Under the pieces are notes generated by a model. It had not been told where the DNA came from. It did not search any database and saw only the letters and a program-made list of their open reading frames with translations. From assembly GCA_018969015.1 (NCBI GenBank), contig JAGWZE010000021.1, positions 1 through 60,393 of the forward strand: a stretch of DNA of 60,393 nt, read 5' to 3'. A program made the translations under genes and the position numbers. The DNA comes from Alphaproteobacteria bacterium (GTDB taxonomy: Bacteria; Pseudomonadota; Alphaproteobacteria; Caulobacterales; Aquidulcibacteraceae). Below, piece after piece: positions 1 to 8,083 of this stretch (position 1 is the first letter of the stretch; every line of letters starts with the position of its first letter).

Positions 1-73
1 CCGTGGTTAATCCGCGCTCCTGCTCCGCAAGGATCGCGATGATCTGTTCTTCGGTGAAACGGCTTTTGCGCAT
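1..73 (-). CDS. IS3-family transposase OrfA, N-terminal fragment cut by the window edge
   Basis: Only the first 24 codons are present. They read MRKSRFTEEQIIAILAEQ, then ERGLTT, which is the characteristic beginning of the small DNA-binding OrfA of IS3-family elements (IS407-like group). OrfA supplies the helix-turn-helix that binds the element ends; the catalytic DDE part, OrfB, would lie to the left outside the window. The ATG is at 73-71 with AAGG about ten bases upstream. Whether the rest of the element is intact cannot be seen. Confidence 0.85.
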   Translation of the reverse strand, partial: MRKSRFTEEQIIAILAEQERGLTT

Positions 74-138
74 CTGAGAGCCTTCCCGCTACTGGAGGAC
101 TCTCCTTTCAAACGAGGGACCAAACGGGGGGCGCCTCA
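1..138 (-). mobile_element. Right end of an IS3-family insertion sequence
   Basis: The non-coding stretch between the OrfA start and about position 138 looks like the terminal region of the element. Read on the minus strand, the outer end would be TGAGGCGCCCCCCGTTTGG (from 138 inward), starting with the TGA typical of IS3 ends. An imperfect hairpin (GAGAGYCYTCC arms) lies at about 76-104. The exact end is inferred; the partner inverted repeat and target duplication lie outside the window. Confidence 0.5.
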
Positions 139-877
139 GAGAAGGGCCCGCCCCTTGAAGCGCCCCATTAAGCCGAAACCGTCCGACCACCCCATAGTGG
201 TCGCTCAGGCGTTCGCCCTGAGGCCCAATGTTGCTCAGCGTCACGACGCTCTCGCACGTCAGGTGTGCGCTATGCGCGATGTGGTCGATCGCCGGCCGGT
301 CGACGCTTGGCATCGGACCAGCGGTTCCAACTTTGAGATCCGCGAGCGCGGCCTGGAGCGCGGCGGCTGCGGCTTTCGAGCCCCAAGTGCGCGGCACGAA
401 CTGATTGTAGTCGCCCATGACGATACAGGGCATGCCGCGAGGGCGCTCAGCGATCGCAAGCTGCAAGCCGTGCAGGAACGCGATGTGTTGCGTCCAGGGC
501 TTTGCCCGCGGCTCGAGGCCGAGCGGCGACGCGAAGGCATAGGGGATGCAGACACCGATGACGACCACGTCCTGTCCGGCTACCCGCGTCACGCCGGAAA
601 GATAGGCGCCCGCCGCGCATCCAGGCGGGCCCGCGAGATCGACGTCGCGCCACGGCGCCGGGCTCCAAAGGACGACCTTGCGCTCGCCGCCCTTTGCCTT
701 CGACCAGACGACGCCGCGGACGGACACTTCGCAACCGCCGAACGCCTGTGTCGAGCCTTCGTAGGCTTCCGTCAGACATACGAGATCCGGGCGAGCGTCA
801 GCAAGGCGCTCCATCATGATCTGCGCCTTCCGCGTCTGCGGTCCACGACGCTCAAAATTCCAGTTGGCGATGATCAC
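89..877 (-). CDS. Endonuclease/exonuclease/phosphatase (EEP) family protein, C-terminus running into the IS
   Basis: 262 residues. The EEP fold is supported by an early NW (residues 5-6), the metal-ligand Glu in LVCLTEAYEG, the central GDYNQF (Asp and Asn), and the C-terminal IDHI and SDHYG motifs, which carry the catalytic Asp/His pair. EEP enzymes cleave phosphodiesters in DNA, RNA or phospholipids; the substrate here cannot be told. There is no signal peptide. The fold appears complete by SDHYGVVGRF. The last ~22 residues (about 89-138) are encoded by what looks like the terminal sequence of the adjacent IS, so the native stop was probably lost on insertion. A cargo gene of an integrated element is plausible. 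Confidence 0.7.
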   Translation of the reverse strand: MIIANWNFERRGPQTRKAQIMMERLADARPDLVCLTEAYEGSTQAFGGCEVSVRGVVWSKAKGGERKVVLWSPAPWRDVDLAGPPGCAAGAYLSGVTRVAGQDVVVIGVCIPYAFASPLGLEPRAKPWTQHIAFLHGLQLAIAERPRGMPCIVMGDYNQFVPRTWGSKAAAAALQAALADLKVGTAGPMPSVDRPAIDHIAHSAHLTCESVVTLSNIGPQGERLSDHYGVVGRFRLNGALQGAGPSLRRPPFGPSFERRVLQ

Positions 878-1266
878 GGCCTAGTTCCAATACCGACGCG
901 GGCGGCGCTCTGCCCTACACCTGGATTTCGTGGCATTATGCCACGATCAATGTCGTCGCGTACGGCAGTTCCCGGTTTGTATGTCGCAACTCGTCGCGGA
1001 ATGTTCTCCTTGTGCACTCGTCTCGTTTCGGCTGCACAGTCTTGGTAAGGCTGAGGTCGGGAGTTCAATCCTCCCCGGCGGCACCATTTTCCACCTCAAA
1101 TAGAACAGCTTGCGCCACTCGCTTCGCCGGGTGGCCTGCCGGGGTCCACGCCCTGGCGCGGCCACGCTTCGGCGATGGCGTTTGCGCCGCGGCGCACACC
1201 TCCTAAAGTCGTCCACACGTCGGCGGGCCGTGAGGCCGGAAGACACGACCGACTGGAGGAGCGCCC
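878..1266. other. Gene-free stretch containing a tRNA remnant
   Basis: 389 bases without a credible protein gene. Between 878 and 1036 there is only a short palindrome (TGGCATTATGCCA at about 931-943), possibly the operator or promoter region of the nuclease gene. 1037-1086 is the tRNA 3' half listed separately. 1087-1266 is the leader of the SDR gene; GGAGGAG at about 1256-1262 is its ribosome binding site. Confidence 0.5.
1037..1086 (+). other. Orphan 3' half of a tRNA-Thr(GGT), candidate attachment-site remnant
   Basis: From 1037 the sequence folds as the 3' half of a tRNA. The anticodon stem is CAGTC/GGCTG with loop TTGGTAA (anticodon GGT, Thr), the variable loop is AGGTC, the T arm is GGGAG-TTCAATC-CTCCC, the acceptor strand is CGGCGGC, the discriminator is A and CCA is encoded. 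The matching 5' half (GCCGCCG plus a D arm) is absent from the 30 bases upstream, so this is not a functional tRNA gene. Such halves usually mark the far att site of elements that integrate into a tRNA 3' end. Confidence 0.7.
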
Positions 1267-2079
1267 ATGTCCAAGACCATCTTCATCACCGGCAGCTCGA
1301 CGGGGCTTGGCCGGGCGAGCGCCCTGCTGTTCGCACGCAACGGCTGGAAGGTGATCGCGACGATGCGCGATCCGTCGAAAGAGACCGAACTCGCCGCCAC
1401 GCCGAACGTCACGGTGATGGCGCTCGACGTCACCAACCCCGCCCAGATCGCCGAGACGGCCGCCAAGGCGCTCGCGCTCGGGCCGGTCGACGTGCTGTTC
1501 AACAATGCCGGCTATGGCCTTGCCGGCCCGTTCGAAGGCGCGACGGACGCGCAGCTGACGCGCCAGCTCGACACCAACCTCTTGGGCGTCATGCGCTGCA
1601 CGCAAGCGTTCCTGCCGGCCATGCGCGAGCGCGGTTCGGGTACGATCCTCACCACGACCTCGATCGGCGGGCTCGTCACCTTCCCGTTCAACTCGGTGTA
1701 CCACGCGACGAAGTGGGCGCTCGAAGGCTGGAGCGAAAGCCTCGCCTACGAACTCGCGCCCTTCGGCATCAAGGTGAAGACGGTCGCGCCCGGCGGCATC
1801 TCGACGGACTTCGCCAGCCGCTCGCTCGTCATGACGCAGCACGCCGCCTACGCCGGCGCGATGGCGAAGACGTTCGCGGCCTTCATGGACCCGGAGCGCC
1901 GCAAGTTCGGCTCGACGGCGGAGCAGATCGCGGACGCGGTGCTCGAGGCGGTCAATGATCCGAGCGACCGCGTCACGCACGTGGCGGGCGCCGATGCGAA
2001 AGAAACCTACGGCCAGCGCCTCGCGGCCGGCGTCGAGGCGTTCCGGGCGGGCATCCGTCAGCGCTTCCTCGGCGGCTGA
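1267..2079 (+). CDS. SDR-family oxidoreductase
   Basis: 270 residues, normal for classical short-chain dehydrogenases. The Rossmann glycine motif is TGSSTGLG (residues 8-15), NNAGYG follows near 79-84, and the catalytic Ser precedes YHATK, giving the Tyr-x3-Lys pair near 145-149. It should oxidise or reduce an alcohol/ketone with NAD(P)(H); the substrate is unknown. The motif PGGISTDF after the active site is typical of SDRs that recycle NADP(H). The start has GGAGGAG seven bases upstream. A second oxidoreductase starts five bases after the stop, so the two are probably co-transcribed. SDR functions cannot be assigned more finely from sequence. Confidence 0.9.
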   Translation: MSKTIFITGSSTGLGRASALLFARNGWKVIATMRDPSKETELAATPNVTVMALDVTNPAQIAETAAKALALGPVDVLFNNAGYGLAGPFEGATDAQLTRQLDTNLLGVMRCTQAFLPAMRERGSGTILTTTSIGGLVTFPFNSVYHATKWALEGWSESLAYELAPFGIKVKTVAPGGISTDFASRSLVMTQHAAYAGAMAKTFAAFMDPERRKFGSTAEQIADAVLEAVNDPSDRVTHVAGADAKETYGQRLAAGVEAFRAGIRQRFLGG

Positions 2080-2084
2080 GCGCG

Positions 2085-3059
2085 ATGCGGAAAGTCGAAG
2101 CCCAGACGCTCGCCTCGATCGCCGATTACCGGCTGATCGAGGCGCCCGCCCCTGCCGCGAAGCCGGGCGAGGTCGTGATCGAGGTGGCGGCGTGCGGCGT
2201 CGGCTATGTCGACGCGCTCGTCTCGCTCGGGCGCTATCAGGTGAAGCCGCCGCTGCCGCACACGCCGGGCCAGGAGATGGCGGGGCGTGTCGTCGAGACC
2301 GGCGCGGGCGTGACGGGCTTCGCCCCGGGCGACCGGGTTCTGGCCTCCGCGCCGGGCGGCTTCGCCGAGCGCGTGACGGCGCCGGCGGCGGCCGTGCAGG
2401 CGATCCCACCCGCGTTGTCGTTCGAGCAGGCGGCCGGCTTCCGGATCAATCACGTGACGGCGCTGCACGGGCTGCGCGACCGCGCGCGTCTTCAACCCGG
2501 CGAGACGCTCGTCGTGCTCGGCGGCGCGGGCGGCGTCGGCATGGCGGCGGTGCAGGTCGGCAAGATCCTCGGCGCGAAGGTGGTGGCGGTCGCCTCGAGC
2601 GACGAGAAGCGCGCCTTCGCGCTGGCGCATGGCGCCGACCACGTCGTCGAAACCGCGCCGGAGGGCTGGCGCGACCGGCTCAAGGCGGCGTGCGGCGGCG
2701 CGCCGGACGTGGTGTTCGATCCGGTCTGCGGGCCGCTGTTCGAGCCGGCGTTCCGCTCGCTCGGCTGGCGCGGGCGCCATCTCGTCGTCGGCTTCGCGGG
2801 CGGGCCGATCCCGGCGCTGCCGGCCAATCTGCCGCTGATGAAAGGCGCCGCGCTCATGGGCGTCGACGTGCGCCAGCATTTCCTGTTCGACGCCGCGCGC
2901 GCGCAGGCGCAACTCGACGAACTCCTCGCCTGGGCCGCAGACGGCCGGCTGTCCCCGCCGGTAGGCCGCGTGTTCGCGTTCGAGGCGTTCGCGGACGCGC
3001 TGGAGTTCGCGCTCTCCGGCAAAGGCGCGGGAAAGACGGTGCTGCGGATCAACGGCTGA
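2085..3059 (+). CDS. Zinc-independent MDR oxidoreductase, NADPH:quinone reductase-like
   Basis: 324 residues, the usual length of quinone oxidoreductase-type medium-chain dehydrogenases. The N-terminal GroES-like part has GVGYVDALVSLGRYQ and PGQEMAG. The nucleotide-binding motif is GGAGGVGMAAVQVGK around residues 146-160. The Cys/His ligands of the catalytic zinc of alcohol dehydrogenases are missing, which points to the zinc-free quinone/enone reductase branch. The ATG lies five bases after the SDR stop, indicating a two-gene operon. Electron acceptor and substrate are unknown. Confidence 0.85.
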   Translation: MRKVEAQTLASIADYRLIEAPAPAAKPGEVVIEVAACGVGYVDALVSLGRYQVKPPLPHTPGQEMAGRVVETGAGVTGFAPGDRVLASAPGGFAERVTAPAAAVQAIPPALSFEQAAGFRINHVTALHGLRDRARLQPGETLVVLGGAGGVGMAAVQVGKILGAKVVAVASSDEKRAFALAHGADHVVETAPEGWRDRLKAACGGAPDVVFDPVCGPLFEPAFRSLGWRGRHLVVGFAGGPIPALPANLPLMKGAALMGVDVRQHFLFDAARAQAQLDELLAWAADGRLSPPVGRVFAFEAFADALEFALSGKGAGKTVLRING

Positions 3060-3073
3060 AGGAGCTTGCGCGA

Positions 3074-5005
3074 TCAACCGCCGCGGCTCTCGTCCCGCGT
3101 GCGCGCTGGCGCCGGATCGCGCCGCGATCCCGCCGCAGCGCCCTGGACCTGCTCCTCGCTCTTCGGATTCTTCCCTGACCGGTCCCGTTTCGGCAGCCAG
3201 TCCTCGCGATGCCACCGCAGGAATTTGAACCACCAGCCGAACCAACCCTCGATTAGGTGGAGAAGCGCCTCTCGGCCTGGAAACCGTCCAAACCGAAGGA
3301 GCACAGCCCAAACGCACGCCCCAAGGAAGCCGATAAGGCGATAGACGTTCCGCGCAATGGCGCCGTTGTAGGCCGCCGCATCGATGACCGCCAAGGCAAG
3401 CACGGCGAGCCATATCGCCACGAACGTCGACTTCAGGGCGGGGTCATGGGTCCCGATAACGTACTCTTTGACGATCGCGCCCGCATAGTAGACAAAAAAG
3501 ATCGAGGCGAATTTCTCGCCGTTCTCGCTCAGGTTTTTCGTGGTCTGCTGCAGGTTGCGGATGTCTTCGTGAAACTTCGTGGAGCTGTCCGCATCGATCA
3601 GAAAGGCCCAGCGGTCGATCCGCCGGCCAAACATCGCGATGCGGCGGCCGATCTGCTCGATGCGCGCGAACAGGTGGATGACGCGGCGGCGCGCGAAGGC
3701 GTCATACGGCGGATAGCCCTCGATCCGACCGACGCGGAGGTCCTCGATCCTCGACTTGAATTCGTCACCATACAATCGCGACTGCTCGACGCGGAAATTG
3801 ATCCCGCCATCGGCAAAGTCGTTCAATTTCGTGAGTCGCCCGTTGAGCTCCAGAAGACCTGCGATCTTGGTGTTCTGATTGCGCTCATCATCAGCCCAGA
3901 GCCGGCGATCGGCGCCTGTGGCGTTGTCTTGGCGCTTGGCGACTTCGGCGGCCTTGATCTGCTTGTCGAGGTCGTCGCCGATGCGGCGCAATTCACGGCT
4001 GGCCGTCTTGAGGTCCTTTTCTCCCGGGCGGCAGTCGTAGTCGAGCAAGGCCAGATGGCGCAGCTCGAACAGGACGTTCATGCGCCGCATCAGGCGGCCG
4101 ACCTGCTCGGGTGGCATGACCGGATCAGCGACCAGTAGATACTTCACCGGGCGGGGCTCTTTGCTGCCGGCGACGAGCGGGGCCATGTACAAGACCTGCC
4201 CGTCCCCGAATGTGCAGGCGACCGACTCGGCGCCGACGACACCTGGAACGCTCCCCGTGGGCGGTGAACTGCCGAGGAACGTCGACACCAGCGTCTGATG
4301 CGTGTCCCAGAACGCCTGCACCGCCGGCGTCATCGCGCCCGGACGCGACGCGGCAGGCGTGCGGCGCGCATCGGGCCGCGGCGCGATCAGAACGACCCCG
4401 CGCAGATCGGCGACGTGATCCCCCGGCAGCGCCTCGACGCCTTCCAGAAGATAGCGGAAGGGCTGTCTCGCCTGTTGCCAAATCGTATCGTGCAGCGCGG
4501 TCAGATGGTTCGAGACGGTCTCGGGCGTCGCCCCGACGTCCGTCGCAAGCGCGGTGAGACCGCCGATAATGGCGTTGGGGTCATTGGCGTCGAATTGATC
4601 TGCGAAGACCGTGATCGAATAGTATTCGAAGTGGACGTCCACCCGCATCCGGATCCGGCATTTCGGCGCGTTCTGAGCAAGCGCGGAGGGTGTGAGATCC
4701 ACGAGGACCGTCGAGTCGATGGAATGCTGGTTTGTCCCTGCGACCGGATTGTCCTTGACGATCTGCACATCGTCCGATTGTCCGACATTGCGCCGCGCGT
4801 TGTTGATGAAGGCCGAAAGCACGCTGCGGAACGTCACCCACGCCGCTCTTCGCTCCCCATGGGTCGGTTTGAAGCGGGGATTGTCGGCCGTCCGGAGGCG
4901 GATCACCAAATGCCGGACGACGGCCGGGCCGATCACCGGATAGGCCGGCCGATCGCTCGCGAGATGGGTGAGAAAGTCCTTCGGCGGCTTCGACGGCGTA
5001 CTCAT
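3074..5005 (-). CDS. Hypothetical membrane protein with a long charged helical region
   Basis: 643 residues; family not recognised. The N-terminal ~330 residues look like a mixed alpha/beta soluble part. Residues ~340-480 are highly charged and helical (many Arg, Glu, Asp), consistent with a coiled coil. Three hydrophobic segments follow at about 499-518, 526-547 and 553-570, then an amphipathic Trp-rich stretch (WFGWWFKFLRW) and a basic disordered tail. There is no signal peptide, so the large N-terminal part is probably cytoplasmic and anchored by the C-terminal membrane unit. AAGGAG precedes the ATG. It is the last gene after meh and mct on the same strand (50-base gap), which may only be proximity. 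Its 3' end nearly meets the MDR gene convergently. Confidence 0.6.
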   Translation of the reverse strand: MSTPSKPPKDFLTHLASDRPAYPVIGPAVVRHLVIRLRTADNPRFKPTHGERRAAWVTFRSVLSAFINNARRNVGQSDDVQIVKDNPVAGTNQHSIDSTVLVDLTPSALAQNAPKCRIRMRVDVHFEYYSITVFADQFDANDPNAIIGGLTALATDVGATPETVSNHLTALHDTIWQQARQPFRYLLEGVEALPGDHVADLRGVVLIAPRPDARRTPAASRPGAMTPAVQAFWDTHQTLVSTFLGSSPPTGSVPGVVGAESVACTFGDGQVLYMAPLVAGSKEPRPVKYLLVADPVMPPEQVGRLMRRMNVLFELRHLALLDYDCRPGEKDLKTASRELRRIGDDLDKQIKAAEVAKRQDNATGADRRLWADDERNQNTKIAGLLELNGRLTKLNDFADGGINFRVEQSRLYGDEFKSRIEDLRVGRIEGYPPYDAFARRRVIHLFARIEQIGRRIAMFGRRIDRWAFLIDADSSTKFHEDIRNLQQTTKNLSENGEKFASIFFVYYAGAIVKEYVIGTHDPALKSTFVAIWLAVLALAVIDAAAYNGAIARNVYRLIGFLGACVWAVLLRFGRFPGREALLHLIEGWFGWWFKFLRWHREDWLPKRDRSGKNPKSEEQVQGAAAGSRRDPAPARTRDESRGG

Positions 5006-5055
5006 GCGCGGGCGCTCCTTTCCGGAGACCCGGGCATGGAAGCTGCGTGCGCCTC

Positions 5056-6273
5056 CTAGATCGTCGGACCGGCGACGATGTGGGCGTCGTGCAGCGCCCC
5101 GATCTCGCGGTCAGAGTAGCCAAGCTCGCCGAGGATTTCGTCCGTGTTCTCTCCTAAACTGGGCGCGCGCGTGGGCGGGATGCGCTCGACGCCGGAGAAG
5201 GCGATCGGGTTGCCGGGCGTCAGATAGGCGCCGATGCCGGGATGGTCGAGCATCGAGAACATCGGGTTGTCGGTGGAGCAGTCGGGATCCTGCGCGACGG
5301 CTTCGGCGAAGGTGCGGTAGCGCGACCAGGTGACGCTCGCCTTGTCGAACGCCTTCGCGAAATCGTCGACGACGCGGGCGCTGAAGAACGGGTGCAGCAC
5401 CTTGGTGATCTCCGCGCGGTGCTTGAAGCGTTCGCCTTCCAGCCCGAGATCGGAGTCGAGGCGGCGCGCGAGCGCGTCCATCTCGGCCTTGGTGTTCGTC
5501 GCCGCCTGCAGATTGTCCCACTGGCGATTGGTGAGCGCGACGACGATCACGCGGCCGCCGTCGCGACAGAGAAAGTCCTGCGCATAGGCGCCGTAGAGCG
5601 AATTGCCCATCTTCGGACGATCATAGCCGTTGATCGTCACCTCGCCGATGATGCCGAGATTGCCGAGCATCGCGAGCGCCATGTCCTTCAGCGCGAGTTC
5701 GACGAGTTGGCCTTCGCCGGTGAGGCGGCGATGGCGCTCTGCAGCCAGGATGCCGAGCGCGGCCTGCTGGCCGGTGATGCAATCCCAGGCGGGCAGGACG
5801 TGGCCGACCGGCTCCGTGGAGCCTTCCGGGCCAGTCGCCATCGGGAAGCCGACGGCGGGATTGACGGTGTAATCCACCTGCGGACCGCCGGACCGATCGC
5901 CCTTGATGGACATCATGATCAGGTCTTCGCGATGCTTGCGCAGTTCGTCGTAGTCCATCCAGCCGCGCACGCGCAGGTTGGTGAGATAGATGCCCTTCTC
6001 CGGCCCCGGCGCGCAGATCAGGCGCGTGACGACCTCCTGGCCGCGCGGCGTCGCCATATCGACCGCGATGCTGCGCTTGCCCTTGTTGAGGCCGGCCCAG
6101 AACAGACTGCGGCCGCGGTCGGTGACGGGCCAGCGGGCGTTGTCGAGACCGCCGCGGATGCGGTCGAAGCGGATCACGTCGGCCCCCATCTGCGCGAGCG
6201 TCATGCCCGCCAGCGGCGCGGCGACGAACGCGGCGCCCTCGACGATGCGCAGGCCCTCCAGGATCTTGACCAT
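5056..6273 (-). CDS. mct: Family III CoA-transferase, mesaconyl-CoA C1-C4 CoA transferase (Mct)-like
   Basis: 405 residues, full length for CaiB/BaiF family III CoA-transferases. The opening (LRIVEGAAFVAAPLAGMTLA, then QMGADVIRFD) and NKGKRSIAVDM strongly recall Mct of Chloroflexus, which moves CoA within 2-methylfumaryl-CoA from C1 to C4. The candidate catalytic Asp is in the block following KDMALAMLG or YTVNPAVG and was not resolved. It lies 55 bases downstream of a meh-like gene in the same direction, which strengthens the assignment: Mct plus Meh turn mesaconyl-C1-CoA into citramalyl-CoA. An alternative is a CoA transferase acting on another C5 acid such as itaconate. Confidence 0.72.
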   Translation of the reverse strand: MVKILEGLRIVEGAAFVAAPLAGMTLAQMGADVIRFDRIRGGLDNARWPVTDRGRSLFWAGLNKGKRSIAVDMATPRGQEVVTRLICAPGPEKGIYLTNLRVRGWMDYDELRKHREDLIMMSIKGDRSGGPQVDYTVNPAVGFPMATGPEGSTEPVGHVLPAWDCITGQQAALGILAAERHRRLTGEGQLVELALKDMALAMLGNLGIIGEVTINGYDRPKMGNSLYGAYAQDFLCRDGGRVIVVALTNRQWDNLQAATNTKAEMDALARRLDSDLGLEGERFKHRAEITKVLHPFFSARVVDDFAKAFDKASVTWSRYRTFAEAVAQDPDCSTDNPMFSMLDHPGIGAYLTPGNPIAFSGVERIPPTRAPSLGENTDEILGELGYSDREIGALHDAHIVAGPTI

Positions 6274-6328
6274 GGACGTTCTCCCCGGGGACGTTCGCCC
6301 CTGCGCCGGCGTGATCGCGGCGCGTGTT

Positions 6329-7168
6329 CTAGTCTGCGAAGGTCACGAGACCGCGGGCGCCGAGCGCGCCCTCCCCATTGACGGTGAAGACGTCGAGACC
6401 GCCTTCGGCGCGTGGCGCGCCGCCAACCTTGAGCGTGTCGAAATCGAAGATCGGACGCAGGCCGCGGAACTCGAACCGCGTCGGCGTGCGGCCCGGCGTA
6501 TGCGCAAGCGCGGCGTCGAACATCAAGATCGCCTGCAGCGGCCCGTGCACGACGAGGCCGGGATACTTCTCCGTCTCCATTGCATAGGCGCGGTCATAGT
6601 GGATGCGGTGCCCGTTGAAGGTGAGCGCCGAGAACCGGAACAGCAGCACCGGATCGACGGCGACGTCGCGCAGATAGGCCGCGGGCGGCGCGGGCGTCGG
6701 CGGCGGGGGCTCGAAACGCTCCGGGATCGGCATGTAGACGAGGTCCTGCTCCTCCTCGAAGACCGGCGCGCCGCCGGCCTCGACGACATGGCGCACGGTG
6801 ACGAAGGTGAGCGTGGCCGCGCGGCCGACCTTTTCGGTGATGGCGGTGATGGTGGAGGTGCGCGTGAGCGACTGGCCCAGTCGCAGCGGCGCGTGGAAGG
6901 TGCAGCGGCTGCCCGCCCACATGCGGCGCGGCGCCTCGATCGGCGGCAGAAAACCGCCGCGTTTCGGATGCCCGTCAGGCCCGACCTCGCGCATCGGCGC
7001 GAGCGGCGTGAAATAGAGCCAGATCCAGAGACCGGGAATCTCGGCGCCGGGCGCGTCGTCGAACGCGGGGTGATCGAGCGTGGCCGCGAGCGCGCGCGCA
7101 GGCGTCGTCGTCACCTCGTCGCGCCGCACCTCGCTGCGGCCGACCCACTCGCTCCACGGCGTGCTCAT
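6329..7168 (-). CDS. meh: Mesaconyl-C4-CoA (3-methylfumaryl-CoA) hydratase-like, FAS1-like/MaoC hot-dog protein (Meh)
   Basis: 279 residues from the ATG at 7168 (MSTPWSEWVG), with GGGAGCC six bases upstream. In-frame ATG 7201 and much longer upstream extensions are possible but lack support. The N-terminal half resembles the FAS1-like dehydratase domain (HPKRGGFLPP, RRMWAG). The C-terminal half has the hot-dog hydratase motif SALTFNGHRIHYD followed by YPGLVVHGPLQ, where Asp/His of the hydratase centre are expected. Meh adds water to mesaconyl-C4-CoA to give (S)-citramalyl-CoA. It is the first gene of the meh-mct unit. The same fold also serves itaconyl-CoA hydration, so the exact substrate is inferred from context. 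Confidence 0.72.
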   Translation of the reverse strand: MSTPWSEWVGRSEVRRDEVTTTPARALAATLDHPAFDDAPGAEIPGLWIWLYFTPLAPMREVGPDGHPKRGGFLPPIEAPRRMWAGSRCTFHAPLRLGQSLTRTSTITAITEKVGRAATLTFVTVRHVVEAGGAPVFEEEQDLVYMPIPERFEPPPPTPAPPAAYLRDVAVDPVLLFRFSALTFNGHRIHYDRAYAMETEKYPGLVVHGPLQAILMFDAALAHTPGRTPTRFEFRGLRPIFDFDTLKVGGAPRAEGGLDVFTVNGEGALGARGLVTFAD

Positions 7169-7393
7169 GCGGCTCCCGTCGGCTTGAACATCATTCAACA
7201 TGGTGCGGAAGCGCGCGGTGACAAAGGGAAAAGTTGAGGCGTCGCCGGCCCGTGGACGTCTGCGCGCAGCGCCCGTGGCGTGTGCGTCGAGAAACGTCGA
7301 CGTTGCGCCGAGAACGGCGCAGAACGGCGGCGCGCGGCGACACGGCCGCTCTCGCCCCTTGTCGCGCCGGACGACATCCTTGATGGTCGTTCG

Positions 7394-7981
7394 ATGTCGG
7401 ACACCGAGGATCTGCGCCGCACCGTGGCGCGCGTGGGCGCGGCGAACTTCGCCTATTTCGGCGTCGAGTTCGCGGTGGCGCTCGCGATCGGCTCGGTGGC
7501 GCTGTTCGCCGACAGCATCGATTTCCTCGAGGACGCCGCGGTGAACGCGTTGGTGTTCTTCGCCTTGGCGTGGTCGGCCGCGACGCGGGCGCGCGTGGGG
7601 ATGGGCCTTGCGCTTCTGCTGCTCGCGCCCGCGGTGGCGACGCTGTGGACCGCGTGGGGCAAGATCGCTTCGCCCGTGCCGCCGGATCCCGTTGCGCTCT
7701 CGCTCGCCGGGCTTGGCGCGCTGGCTGTCAATGTCGGCTGCGCACTGGCGCTGGCGCGGCATCGGCGCGGCGGCGGCAGCCTGGCGAAGGCGGCGTTCCT
7801 CTCGGCGCGCAACGACGCGCTCGCCAATGTCGGCATCATCGGCGCGGGCTTGCTCACCTATGCCCTGCACTCGCCCTGGCCGGACGTCGTCGTCGGTCTC
7901 GCGATCGCCGCGATGAACACCGACGCCGCCCGCGAGGTGTGGGAGGCCGCGCGCGAGGAGCATGCGCAGGCGAAAGCTTGA
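7394..7981 (+). CDS. Short CDF-like cation transporter
   Basis: 195 residues from ATG 7394. About five or six hydrophobic helices are visible, with the metal-site pattern FADSIDFLEDA (Asp residues four apart) in the second helix, as in cation diffusion facilitators. A second acidic/asparagine pattern, SARNDALANVG, matches the CDF helix V site. The usual C-terminal cytoplasmic metal-sensing domain (80-100 residues) is absent, so this is the membrane-only variant. Efflux of Zn, Co or a related divalent ion in exchange for protons is the likely role. It is divergent from meh across a 225-base gap that must hold both promoters; none was clearly recognised. Confidence 0.7.
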   Translation: MSDTEDLRRTVARVGAANFAYFGVEFAVALAIGSVALFADSIDFLEDAAVNALVFFALAWSAATRARVGMGLALLLLAPAVATLWTAWGKIASPVPPDPVALSLAGLGALAVNVGCALALARHRRGGGSLAKAAFLSARNDALANVGIIGAGLLTYALHSPWPDVVVGLAIAAMNTDAAREVWEAAREEHAQAKA

Positions 7982-8083
7982 GCCCGTGCGCAGCCCATGA
8001 CTTTGGTTTCCGGCGCGCTGCAGCCATAGTGGCGCGCGCGGCCGGCCGCCGGGGGGTGGCGGGCGCGACGGAGGCGGGGCGCC

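Noticed and set aside
155-1048. A 297-codon plus-strand frame opposite the EEP nuclease
   Set aside because: It begins with TTG, has no recognisable motifs, and the opposite frame carries the EEP motifs in order.
1010-1086. A complete functional tRNA
   Set aside because: No acceptor 5' strand or D arm fits upstream of 1037; only the 3' half folds.
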